Source: Hymenopus coronatus
Lineage: Eukaryota; Arthropoda; Insecta; Mantodea; Hymenopodidae
DNA: 64,000 bases
Direction: 5' to 3'
NCBI GenBank assembly: GCA_030762935.1
Contig: CM060900.1
Location: 404,263,632 to 404,327,631 of the forward strand
Every line of letters begins with the position of its first letter. The stretch's first letter is position 1. This document shows, in pieces, positions 1 through 11,195 of the stretch. The notes beneath the pieces were generated by a model, which saw only the letters and a list, made by a program, of their open reading frames with translations, was not told the origin of the DNA and searched no databases. The translations under genes and the position numbers were made by a program.

Positions 1-2550
1 TCATAGGCATAGTTGTATCAACATACCAATGAGTTTAATAGAACAAAGGATCTGCCACAAATAGCTCCCAATACATGTGGTTCAAAAATGAGCAATTATC
101 AGATAGGAGCCACCCACACCGAGACATCTCACCCCAGAAGGAAGTCACACCTGCATTCTATTGAGAGGGAGGGAAGTAGAGAGGAAGGAAGGAAGGAAGC
201 CTACCATTCCGAGCACCACCAGAAACAGCAGCCAGCATCTTACATCGCAGCAATAACTCTCCAGGAACTTTGAGTCAACCAGTAGTAAATCCACATAACA
301 AAATAAAGTGAGTGTAGAGAACAGTAAAATATAAAGAGTGTACAATTAGAAAAAATAAACTAAAAAAAAAAAAAAAAAGATGGGGTTTCTCCTTATTATA
401 GAGTCAGAAATAATTAGCAATGGAGGAGTATATGTTGTTGAGAAATGGGAAATATTGTAGGGGCAACAGCGCCACAAAATCAGGTTAGGGAGGATGGATC
501 AATACTTAAAATACTGAAAGGGATACCCACATAGTTGACAGTAACACAGCTGAAGAGCACATGACAGGTCTGCTAAAGTAAATGATGGCTCAAACACAAG
601 ATCTTAAAAAAGAACTATGAGGAAAATGTCAGAGAACTTACGGGAAGAATTAAACAAACACAATGAGGAGTTAAACAAGGGGAAATTAACCAAGCAGCAG
701 GAAGTTTTAGAAGATAAGGGTAGGGCAGAATCAGAGCCAGAATAATTTTTTATATTAAGGGCAGGACTGAAGAGACATAGGTCAATGTAGAAAGTATTAA
801 GGGAAAACTGGAAACCCTGCAAAATGAAATGTAGTTATAAGGCAGCAGATAAACAAAGGGTTAAAGAACAACTGCATAACTATAGTGCAAGAAACTACAA
901 CAGCAGGAATGATGCAAATATATCAGAGAGATTATATAATAATAATTTCCAAAATCTGAAGTACCAATTCTAAATGAAATCACAATTAACTACTTTTGAT
1001 GATGGATGTAACAACACAAAACTATAGTTTTAGACTTATAAGCCTATTTTGAGATGAAATCAGTACCTGAGTCATTTAAGTTCATGATAATAAAGAAAGA
1101 CTTAGTCAGTAGAGTCCAAGTTGGTTTTATATCACACTGTCTGACAGGGTTACATATAACCAATTTAAAACTGCATTTTAGTGAGATATTGGAGGACTCA
1201 AATGCAATGTACCATAAAGGTCAAAACCAATGATGATCAAAATGGGGAAAGTATAGTGGACTATTTTCATCAATTACCACAAGAATCTCAAATATTAGAA
1301 CTGCCATCAAAGAAAAAGAGTTTATTAAATTATTAGCAACTCATTTTCCCAAACAGATTCAAAACCAAAACCACTTAATTGTTGTGAGATCACAAAGCTT
1401 AAATGACACACTGGAATTACTCACTGCATTTCTAGTGCAAATGACAGGTCCTGGTAATAACCCTCAAAGCCAACCTCTGAGTGAGAACAAGGCATAGCAC
1501 CCCCAGAATTATACAAGCTGACTACAAACTATATTTGTAGGAGGAAGGTACAAGGATCAAGAGCAGAGATATGAAGCCTGTGACAGTAAAATTACTACCA
1601 GCATAATAACCAGAAACAAACTTTGATAAGAATGTGAACGTGAATTTCATGCAATATACCACAGCTGGGTGAACCAAAACGGACTGCGAAGGGAAAGAAT
1701 AAGATAGAATTTTTTTATGTGAATAATGAATTCACACAGAAAAAGCAGTATACTTGGAAGAGAAAGCCTTCTCCCGCAGGGAAATATCTGTGGCGAGACA
1801 ATACATTCACCCCAAGACAATACACTGCACATTAAACTGGTGCAAAAAGGCCAATGGCTGATCTAATACAAATAGAGAGGGAAATGGTGTCTCCAATAAG
1901 CGTCTCTCAGTACGTTACAAAACATAAAATCCCACAACACCCATAGACAGCAATAATCATCAAATTATATACAAGAGAGATAATAGGAGAGATAATAGAC
2001 AAGGTTAACGACATTGTCGAAGCACCAAGGGTCACTGTAATATTGAATAAATTAATAAACAATGCCATAATAGATACAGTTTCAAATATAACAGTCTGTA
2101 GCCAATAATTATTTGACAATATAGTTACCAGATGCCAAAAACTTCAAAAACTATCTGTTATGAATACCTATTGTGTTTTGGCCATTGGAAGGGGCAAAGC
2201 AAAAATTAAACAGCAAGTGATGTTAAACGCAACATGGCAAGAAGCAGAATTAGGTATAGTTGCCTTAATAATATCATACTTGTCAAATTAACTAATAAAC
2301 ACAGTCCTGCAAAATTTATATTTTGTTCATCGGTTTGCGATCTGAAAGGTGATAGCAACTAACTTTGATGTGCTAAATCGAATGGTGCTTTCCATTTTTC
2401 TCTATCACGTAAGGTTTTCTCACAAATCACAAATTAAAGATTTTGAAAATACTGTTTCTGATATAAAAAATGTGCGTTATAAAATAAATACATAATGCAA
2501 AATTTCTCTGTAATAAATACATAACACCATCTACATACCTGCAAAAGAAG
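1..2550. other. gene-poor, A-rich stretch with possible retroelement debris
   Basis: No supported gene. A poly(A) run lies at about 362-379. Short open stretches occur on the plus strand near 1266-1496 (containing FIKLLATHFPKQ and SLNDTLELLTAFL) and near 1990-2110. Their composition is protein-like and faintly resembles retroelement gag or env, but stops are frequent and no diagnostic motif is visible. I leave them unassigned. Confidence 0.4.
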
Positions 2551-2559
2551 GCATGAAGT

Positions 2560-4236
2560 TACTTTTTCCTTGGTCGTAAGGATGGCTGTGTTGATTTATG
2601 TTTATGTAGTGGTTGAGAAACTTCCCTTTTCAAGCACCAACAGTAGTCCGCTAACATCTCAATGTTCCACCAACCCTGATATCTCCTCTCCATCTCCTTG
2701 ATTTCTTGATGAAATCTTTCACCTTGTTCATCACTGAGGGATCCCAAATTATCAGGAAAATAGTCTAGGTGAGAATTCAAGAAGTGAACCTTTAAACTTA
2801 TATTACATCCAAGAGCTCACAGCTTTTGTAGCATATTTCACACAATTTCTTCATATCACGGATCTTTTATGTTTCCAAGAATCTTATTCACTGCCTCTTT
2901 GAAAGCACACAATGCTTGCAGTTCTCTATCATTCGTGTTGTCCAAAAAAGTGTTATCTTTCATTAATTGTCTTATCGGAGGTCCATCAAATATACCTTCT
3001 TTTATCTTAGCTTCGGACATCACAGAAAATTTACTGCTCATGTATTTGAAACACGAACCATTCTTGTTCAGTGCTTTCATTAATTGTTTCATAATACCTA
3101 ATTTTATATGCAAAGGAGGAAATAACATTTTCTTCGGATCAACTAGACTGGTAGGAATGCCTTTTTTTTCTCCAGCGTTAAACTTTTTCTCTTAGTACAT
3201 TCTCGCACTGTCCGTGTTCAACCCTGTTTCTACTGTCCGATTCATACAAAAAGCATGGATATTTTGTATATCCTCCTTGTAGCCCTAGTATGATACTGGA
3301 TACCTTTAAGTCTCCGCACAATAGCCATTGATGTTCCTTGTAATTAATTCTTTCTAAAATGGTTTGAAGATTTTCATACGATTCTTCCAGAAACAGAGAA
3401 TATGCAACAGGTATTGAGGGAAATTCACTTCTATTGTGCAATAAAACTGCTTTTAGACTTCTTTTTGAAGCGTCAATAAATAAACGCCAGTCTTTACTAT
3501 CATATGTTGGTATTCCCAGTTGAACCTGGTAAATTACAACAATAAACAAGTAGATCTTGCATCTTAAAGAACTTTGTAAATTCTTAGTCTCTATTCATAT
3601 ACCAGGAAAATGTGGTGTCTGGAGCCAGCATTTTCTTCTCTTTCAACCTTGATCCAAGTAATTTGCTCTTCTCTTTGGTAATACCTAAATCTCTTACTAA
3701 GTCATTCAACTTTTCTTGTGTAAAATGCTGTAACTTGTCTTCACCAGTGTATGCTGAGAAATCCTCATCTGTATTGGAATTTTCTGTTGAACCAGAGACT
3801 GATCTCTCAGTATCCTCTAGTTGAGCTGATGGACATCTGCTCCATGTTGCACAGGTCTAATAGCTGAAGCAAGGCCATCTGGATATTTAATTTTTGTTTT
3901 ATTTGTCTTATTGCACCCCGATACTTTAAAAATGCAGAAGTAACAATCATCATAGTGATTTTTTTGTTCACGCCATATCATAGGAATCGCGAACTTCATT
4001 GATTTCTGTTTTCCATAGTACCACTGTCTTAGCCCTTCACTACACGTTTTGCAAACAGTATGCGGAGCCCATGTTTGACTTTGATCTCCTAGTTTAACTT
4101 TAAAATATGCAAAATACACTTTCTTCAAAATTGGTGTAATGTTAGTTTTTTGTCTCCGCAACAAGAAAGAACCACATATGTAACAAAAGTTATTTGGATT
4201 GTTCATACATTTCCTCCTAGAAGAGATAGAAGCCAT
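2560..4236 (-). pseudogene. decayed copy of a multicopy arthropod gene family (CYICG-type zinc finger)
   Basis: Read on the minus strand, this is a nearly full-length but frameshifted relative of a protein family found in many copies in arthropod genomes and probably carried by a mobile element. The start MASISSRRKC (4236) leads into a Cys-rich N-terminus (KCMNNPNNFCYICG, then CKTCSEGLRQW, then CYFC), a likely C2C2 zinc-binding module. A middle block (3178-3500, WRLFIDASKRSLKAVLLHN and EHQWLLCGDLKV) and a C-terminal block (2856-3128, then 2560-2780 with SDEQGERFHQEI, RRYQGWW and MLADYCWCLKR) follow in the right order but in different frames. At least three frame changes and stops near 3560-3820 show that it is not functional. 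The biochemical role of the family is unknown to me. The family assignment rests on remembered motif similarity. Confidence 0.7.
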
Positions 4237-4994
4237 TGTGAACCGTATATAACTACACAACACGTACTAACAATACAAAATAACAATGAATGTTTTCCGG
4301 AAACTGCAATACTGATCACTGCAACTAAAGTTCTGAGATTTTAAGATGCACAAGTCCCTGAAGGGTGAGTGTCAGGTGGCTGTTTATCATGTAATGGTGA
4401 TAAATTTATTGCCTGCACAGGGTCACACATTAATAAATAAACCCCAGCCGCTTGGCACTGAAGCTGTCTTTCATCTGTCATAAGCTCATTGCATTAGGAA
4501 GATAAGGGATACAGAAGAGGGAAGCCCACAAGGGGTGGCTTATTTTTATATATATATATATATACAGCATGAAGATGCATAATATGTTACTTCATTATTC
4601 ATGCAGCAAACTTGCATAAACAGCTTTGTTTGCAGAAGCCATTTTCAAATTCCTAAAATTGTTAAACATCTTAACACAATGGTACAGGTATGCTAACACC
4701 AAGTTTGACACAATGTTGACACTAGCATTACATGATGAAACAGAATTTTTATTAACTTCAGTGTTAAGTCACTTTAGCTTATTTAATTTAACATAAGTTG
4801 CTGAAATCAGCTCTTATAATACTTACCACTATACATTCTGTTAAACTTGAAAGTTGGAAGTGGACTTTGAACTCTTTAAGGAGTATGTCTTGAACTTTAT
4901 TAAGACAAACTATGCTAGGAGCTAGACCAAGAGATTGGTTTTCTCATCTTTAAAATCAACCTTCTGTATTTTACACATGCCTGTCTTAAGTTAC
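4237..4994. other. TUSC2 intron 2, no gene seen
   Basis: Everything left of 4995 should be intron 2 of the TUSC2 homologue, since exon 2 ends in a GT donor here and I found no terminal exon encoding the conserved C-terminus down to position 1. This part contains a short TA run (about 4548-4564) and otherwise unremarkable AT-rich sequence. Confidence 0.5.
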
Positions 4995-5112
4995 CTGTGG
5001 TATCAAATTGTGGAGCACTTTCTTCATTGTAGCCTTGCATCCCTTCTTGGATGATGGAACTTCAACATAAAACTCATGCGCTAGGTCCCCATCTTCATCA
5101 AAATACATTGAT
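4995..5112 (-). CDS. TUSC2: TUSC2/FUS1 homologue, exon 2
   Basis: A 118-nt internal exon of the TUSC2 (FUS1) homologue, a small N-myristoylated protein of the TUSC2 family (mammalian TUSC2 is linked to mitochondrial calcium handling and tumour suppression). It encodes SMYFDEDGDLAHEFYVEV and, further on, the family motif HNLIPQ. The exon follows an AG acceptor (TATTATAG) and ends in CAG before a GTAACT donor. It enters one base into a codon: exon 1 ends in GG, and this exon starts with A, completing a Gly codon, as expected for RRG-SMYFDE in the family. It ends in phase 0 after the Gln of NLIPQ, so the missing last exon should encode about 20 conserved residues and lies outside the window. No stops or frameshifts. 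High confidence. Confidence 0.92.
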
Positions 5113-6010
5113 CTATAATAGGCAATTCAGAAATTTCAGTCAATATGAAACAAAGATTATAAGTGTCTACTTTTAAAAGCAAGTGATCTAATATCAAAAT
5201 GTTAATATTTTATTTAATAACCTGATTTTGCATTACAACCTACTTGGGGTAACAAAATTCAGGAATTCTGAAAATTCTCTATAGACCAGCAGTTGAACCT
5301 TTAGTGTTGTATTGAGCTTCAATGTTTCAGAAATGTTTTTATATGAGCATAAGTTAAAATACATACATACAGCAAGGCTTTATTCTATAAACTGCCAAAG
5401 CATATAAAATAGATTCTACTGATTCCACCTTAATTATTGCAGGTGTCTTTATATTTGTCTGGTATTGCAAAAGCTGAGATAGTGCTGCTTCAGAAAAATA
5501 TGATGCAATTTTACATTTGTTAGTTGAAAAAACCAGCACATTTTACTATTGCGACATCCTGCTTACCTCAGTGATTTTGTTTATTATAATGAATGTATCC
5601 GAATTCACAATTTGGAGATTTTAAACTAAAGTGTGAAAAGTGTTAACACAACGCTCTGCTTACTAAAAGTGGCATCTGTAGGAAAGAAACTCTCAGGAGA
5701 TGGTAATATGGCATACTCCATTGGATTCTACACTGAATAAATCTATGACATTCACATGACTTACTCCACCTACTGTTGCCTGCATTTATACAAGTTTTAC
5801 ACATTATCCTGAAAGTTTATTTATCTATCTCATGTTAATGTCCCATTACACATTACATTGTAGGCACAACATAAAGAGAGGAAATCAAATAAGTTAACAA
5901 GTGGGTCATAATATGTTTGCCTTAAAATTCCAAAGTTTTCCCATGATGTGTGAGCAACAGACTTTGAAAATATGACAAAGTATTGAAATGTTCAAAACAA
6001 AAATAATGCA
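5113..6010. other. TUSC2 intron 1, non-repetitive part
   Basis: AT-rich intronic sequence between exon 2 and the LTR element. I see no coding potential, RNA gene or clear repeat in it. Confidence 0.5.
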
Positions 6011-6471
6011 TATTAGACCAAAATTGCTCTTCATTACTGCTAAAACAATTCTTTATTTCTTTTAATTTATTAAAAGTAAACATCTTTATTCCATTGCTTT
6101 CCAACAACTTTGCAGTGCAGTTTTCTTTTGATGCTTACTGCAGCTGCAAGCTCCAAACTTCCCATTAAAATTGACCAGGCCAAGTTGCCCCCCTTTTAAT
6201 AACTGTTGATCACATGGCAAGAAACTTCTACAAGTAGTGCTTACTGCTTGCACCTGCAAACCAATGCAGGTGTCACAACTTCATACAGGGGTGCAACAAT
6301 CAAAGCTTCAATGTAAAAGTCTTGCCAAATGCACATGTGTTCTCTCACACAGGTATAACAATGCGTTAGTTAATGAAAAGAAGCCAATGGGTGAATGGCA
6401 ACAATCAGCTATGACCCTCGAAGCAAGCTGCTCCGACATAAGTGGTGACCATGGCTGGCAAGGTGTAGTCT
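6011..6471 (-). repeat. 3' LTR of a Ty3/gypsy element
   Basis: Homologous over its whole length to 8445-8893, with the same order of landmarks: TTTATTCCATTGC, CTCCAAACTTCCC, AAGTTGCCCC, CACATGTGTTC and GACCATGGCTGGCAAGG. The element lies on the minus strand, so this copy is the 3' LTR. It is entered from the integrase end through a short purine tract (CAGAGGAGA on the minus strand, just above 6471). The two LTRs differ at many sites and by indels, so the insertion is old. Outer boundaries are good to roughly 10 bp. I found no convincing target-site duplication. Confidence 0.8.
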
Positions 6472-8420
6472 CCTCTGGGTTGGTTGTCCCGACCAGCACC
6501 ATCGTAACAGGCTAGACAATCTGGGTGTAATACCAGCCTCTGGAAGTGGTAAACAACATCATCTATCCTGTTCACCACAGGTATGGCTCTTGCTATGGTT
6601 GATGAAGCTTGAAGCAGCATCCCCTTGGTCCAGTTGGGCAACATAGGCTGCCGGAAATCTCGGCTGTTGGCCTGCCTGTCGTAACGGGTCTTCATCTGGT
6701 TGCTTGCTACCTAGAGATGTTGATGCACCATCTCATCCATGTCATGAAGTCAGATTCTCCACATAGTTGCCTGTTCTGCCCCAGAAGGATTCCCAAACAC
6801 CAGGTTGCATGGTAGATGCAGCTTCCCAATGACCAAACTGGGTTGAAGAACAACAGGCCAAGAAAAAATTTAGCATACTCACAACCCAGCCTCTCTGGAT
6901 ATTGGCCACAATCCTCCTCAAATGTTCTTCTTGAGTCTTGATGTACTGCTCAACCATGCTGTCTGACTGTGGGTGGAAAGGTGGTGTGTGATATTCTTGT
7001 ATACTCCAAGTCAGATTGGACTCAAAATTGGTGCCCTGATTGCTCTTTAGCTCCAACAGTACTCCATAGTGACAAAACAGTTAGTGATGGTCTTGGCCTC
7101 CTGGTTAGGGACAGCATACACATCTGACCATTTGGTGAAGTAATCCAAGGTGACCAACAGAAACAGGGAATGGCCCAGCTACTTCAATAGCTAATGTATA
7201 GCTCCCACATTATACTATTCCGGCTCCTGGTCTATGGGTTGTGACACACACACACACGTACGCACGCACGCACGCACATGACACTGGCAACACCTCTCAG
7301 CATCTGCCCCTAGTCTCAGCTTCCATTGTTGGAGCTTGATGATGGTTCAGGTGGGTCCTAAATAACCTCCCAAAGATCTCGCATGTAATTTCTCTAGGAC
7401 TTCTGGCACCTTACTCACAGGGAGGATCAATTGCACTCTCTGGGTCTTTCCATTAGGTAACTCCAATACTCCAACAGTACTCCTTTCTTGGTCATAAGTC
7501 CCAGTGGGCACACTACTCCTGGGTGGGATATCCTCCCAACTCAGACTAGTACCTGCCTCCACTTCTATCAGGAGTGGTCCCAAGTCAGCATCTGCCAGCT
7601 GCTTCCTCCTCAGATCTGCACTATCCTATCCAGCGGCAGGCACTGCCAAAATGACACAGAAAATTCCAGCATGCTCTTTCTCTTCAACTTTGGTGCAGTG
7701 GCCTGACTTCTCCAGACAGGGTTGTCATGACATGGCACCTGCATTGGAGTGGCTCCTTTCTCTGTGAAGTTCTGATGTGATGTTATACTTATGGTGCCTC
7801 TTGACTCAACAGGCCATCTGGTTCTCCAGGTTCTAGCGAGCTCAACAGCCAGGTGAGGGCAGAGTGGTCAGTTCTCAGCTGGAATGACTGACCATACAGG
7901 TACTTGTGGAAGTGCTCCAGCACCTTTACTACTGCCAGAAGCTCTCGCTGGGTAATGCAGTAGGTCTTTTCTGCCTTGGAGAGCATCTTGCTGTAGTAGG
8001 CTATTACCCACTCCTGGCAGATGTCCTGGGATAGAATGCTGCCAATGCCAGTATCACTGGTAACAGTGTCCACAATAAAGTTTCCACCAGGTTGTGGAAA
8101 ACCTAAAATAGGTGCGAACTTTTAAGTGCCTGAAACATGCTCTGTGCTTCTTCTGACCACATGTAAGACCAGTGCTCTTCTGTCAGATGTGTGAGGGACT
8201 TTGCTATGTTGGAGAAACCTATGAAGAACTGGCAGTAGTAACTGCACATGCCCAGGAAACTTTACAGCTCTCCTTTGTCTTTTGGACGAGGCCAATCTCT
8301 CACTACCTGAGCCTTCTCTGAGTCCATGGTCACCCTAGATAGTGAGACTATGTGGCCCAAATAGTTCACATCCTTACAGAAAAGTTGGCACTTCTTCACA
8401 GTCTACTTTGTGAGTGTGAG
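6472..8420 (-). pseudogene. Ty3/gypsy pol remnant (RT end, RNase H, integrase)
   Basis: Minus-strand pol fragments in canonical order. The RT end is at about 8100-8400 (CKDVNYLGHIVSL-like block). RNase H is at 7789-8073 (IAYYSKMLSKAEKTYCITQR, ELLAVVKVLEHFHKYLYG, RTDHSALTWLL). The integrase zinc-binding region is at 7347-7440 (EVLEKLHARSLGGYLG), the integrase core at 6742-7056 (SNQGTNFES, HPQSDSMVEQY) and the integrase C-terminal part at 6500-6695 (MKTRYDRQANSRDF, RIDDVVYHFQRL). The usual Asp of the SDQG motif is Asn here, which would remove a catalytic residue. A GT microsatellite (about 7240-7277 on the plus strand) has grown within the Cys-Cys part of the zinc finger. Gag, protease and most of RT are absent. 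Dead element. Confidence 0.85.
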
Positions 8421-8444
8421 TCCGAATCCCACTCTTTGACACCA
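8421..8444 (-). other. primer binding site (tRNA-Leu type)
   Basis: Immediately inside the 5' LTR the minus strand reads TGGTGTCA, then AAGAGTGGGATTCGGACTC. This is close to the complement of a eukaryotic tRNA-Leu 3' end including CCA. Position and sequence fit a gypsy-type primer binding site. RT-coding sequence starts within about 20 nt of it, so an internal deletion joined the leader to the distal RT domain. Confidence 0.75.
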
Positions 8445-8893
8445 CTATAACAAAATTGTTCTTTATTACTGCTACAAAAAACTCTCTATTTCTTCCAGTG
8501 ATTCCAAGTAACAGTCTTTATTCCATTGCCTTCACAACACTTTTGCCATACAGTTTTTTTCGACGCTCACTGTAGCTATGCTGCATGCTCCAAACTTCCC
8601 TTTCAAACTGATTGACTGGGGCAAGTTGCCCCGTTTTTATACCTGTTGATAATGTGGCAAAAAACTTCCAGAAGTAGTGCATGTCACTGCAAATCACTCA
8701 CACACAGGTACGACATTGAAGCTTTGATGTGAAGTGTTTGCCAAATACACATGTGTTCACTCATACAGGTTTAGCAATGCATTAGCTAATGAAAGGAAGC
8801 AAACGAGTGAACAGCAACTAACAGCTATGACCTTCAAAACAAGCAAACAAGCAGCTCACATACATGCAGTGACCATGGCTGGCAAGGCACAGC
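8445..8893 (-). repeat. 5' LTR of the same Ty3/gypsy element
   Basis: Partner of the 6011-6471 repeat and the transcription-start end of the minus-strand element. It abuts the tRNA-Leu-type primer site. On the plus strand it runs from about TATAACAAAATTG to CCATGGCTGGCAAGG. Coding-looking stretches inside it are chance. Confidence 0.8.
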
Positions 8894-10154
8894 CACATTA
8901 TCTTGAGCATGGCTGGTGCCACAAAAAGAGGTTAGTACAAATAAATTGTATGTTTTAAACAGTTCTATATTTTTCATGGAGTAATCATTTGTCTAACACT
9001 TAAGGTTTACCAGTTATATTAAGCTCACTCCCACTGACAAGGTCTTCAAAAACTATTACTAGAAAATTCAAGATTCACATTTTATCATGTAAATATACTA
9101 TCTTTATATTTGTATATTAACTGAACTGTTAAGTTATTTTTGAGAAGAAAAACAAATTCTGAAAATTGTACTATTTAGATAGTAGTTTGTGGTAAATCAC
9201 ACAAAGGAATTTCAAATATCTCAAAGAGCATATTAGTCACATGTAGTATTCATTGAAAATAAAGTTTTCATTGACTTTATGGAAGTTAACCATATCTATA
9301 AGCTTTCTTATTCAAATAATGTAAACAACATAATTCGCTGATGGTGTAAAACTACTGTATAATTCAGTTTTTAACTGATCTTAGAAATAACCTAGCTTGG
9401 ATTAATTAAGATTCAGCAATTATTCTGGCTTTAGACTGAATAGAACCAAAACTTAATAAAAAGTATGTGCACTTTTATGATTTTTCGCATTAAAAAAAAA
9501 TGACCTGGGCCATATATGAATCAAGGTCTTCAGTTCAGCAAGATATTGAAATTTGATTGTTGCTATATTTTTCTTTACATAGCCACAAAGGCACTGAAAT
9601 ATATTTTGAAACTAAACTCACTGGCACAAATCCATAAACATTCTACTGCTCTGAGGCTTCAAGCAAATATTAGTATACTAATAATTAGAAGCATAAGATT
9701 CCCCTTACTGATGGCAGCAAGGTACAAACTAACTAAATTCCACAGATATAGAAGTTGGTACCTTGTTTTAATTAAAAGGTTTAATAGGAAAACCAGTATT
9801 ATGGGTAATGTTGGCGGCAATATTTATACTGATAGTGTGTGTGAGAGATACCATAGCAGTCTGAGGTTGTATTTGTGGTGAGTTATTCAGTTGCTGTTGA
9901 TACAACTTCAGTGTGGTTACACAGCTGCAAAAGAGGTTTTCAAGCAAGCCACTGAAAATAAAAAAATGTTAGATAGGGGCTATCATGCTATTTACTTCAA
10001 CAACACTTCATTTAATCATGTTGTATTCAAAATACAGTGCCTAATTTTTGACTCCTGACTGGCTGGCCAGTGGGAGGTAGCAGCATGCACACAGTGCTTC
10101 TAACTGGTCTTGGCCCCCGATTTTCTCTGCATCAGTGCATGTGTGGCCATTACT
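8894..10154. other. TUSC2 intron 1, no feature seen
   Basis: AT-rich intronic DNA. A plus-strand open frame at 9516-9881 has no recognisable motif, unremarkable composition and no supporting context, so I do not call it a gene. Confidence 0.4.
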
Positions 10155-11195
10155 AGCATGAGTTCTTGTTTTGTTCTTTGTGGTTAAATTGTGATAGTTC
10201 TGTTATAATGCCAAGAAGTAAATATCCTTTAGTACATTGCATATTCATGTATGATTCCATGTGCAAACATGAATTTTGTAGACAAGTGACAGGACTATTT
10301 ATAGACAAGATTCTGTGGTATCCCTGCGCCTCACAGAGAAACAGTTCATAAACTTGTAAACACATTTAGAGAAACAGGTTCTGTTCTTAATAGGAAACCC
10401 AAAAGAATTTGCCATGTGCTTACAGAGGAAAAACTTGATAACATAAGACAAAAGTTGGAACAGAAAATCTGATTAGGTTACCACAGGAAACAGGAGTTTC
10501 ACAATTCTTGGCTTGGAAAGCCACTAAACCTTTGAAATTAAAATCTAATAAGATAACCATAGTTCAGGAATTACAACCACTTGATACTGTGAGTGTAGTA
10601 AATTTCTGCAATTGGGTGTTGGGTAAAGCTAATGATGGCTCTATGGACCCAAGTTAATTTTTTTCACAGGCAAAGCATGGTTATTTAAATGGCCATCTAT
10701 CGACACAAAACAGCAGATATGGAGTGCAGAAAAACCTGATATTGTACACGAAATACCATTGCATGACCAGAAAATTGGTGTTTGTTGTGCTGTGAAGGCA
10801 TACCGAATTATGGCGTCTATATTCTTTGAGGATACAGATAATGGACAGAAGTACCAGCTGATCTTTCATTGAAATTACTTGAGGAAATCTTTGAAGATAG
10901 GGTCATCAGTAAAGGATTATGGACACAGCACTTCCAGATCATCCGGTATGTGACTTTTATTTATGGTGGAGCTTAAAAAATAAAGTGTATCACAACAATG
11001 CGCATATGTTAGAAGAACTGAAAGACAATATTAGAAGAGAAATTACTGCATTTTCAGAAGAAGAATTAATGCGTGTTAGTGGAAATTTTCTTAAAAGGTG
11101 TGAGAGATTGCATGGCAGCACAAGGGTATCATTTCCAACACCTTCTGTGATAAAGATATATGGTTATTGTATGCATATAAATCTATGCATCTGAA
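10155..11195 (+). pseudogene. Tc1/mariner-superfamily DDE transposase relic
   Basis: A degraded plus-strand transposase. In order it shows an N-terminal helix-turn-helix-like part (about 10365-10480, RETGSVLNRKPKR, LTEEKLDNIRQ), a middle part (10520-10880, KITIVQELQPLD, VNFCNW, then QQIWSAEKPDIVHE and HDQKIGVCCAVK), and a C-terminal block (10919-11140, FYLWWSLKNKVYHNN, MLEELKDNIRREI, RVSGNFLKRCERLHG). The C-terminal block matches the DFFLWG-LKNKVY end of this transposase group. The catalytic core around the second Asp is lost, and several stops and shifts are present. I see no terminal inverted repeats. It lies inside TUSC2 intron 1. Confidence 0.75.

Noticed and set aside
6237..6515. Plus-strand ORF, with a similar one at 8734-8958
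   Set aside because: Both lie in the two LTRs on the non-coding strand of the element.
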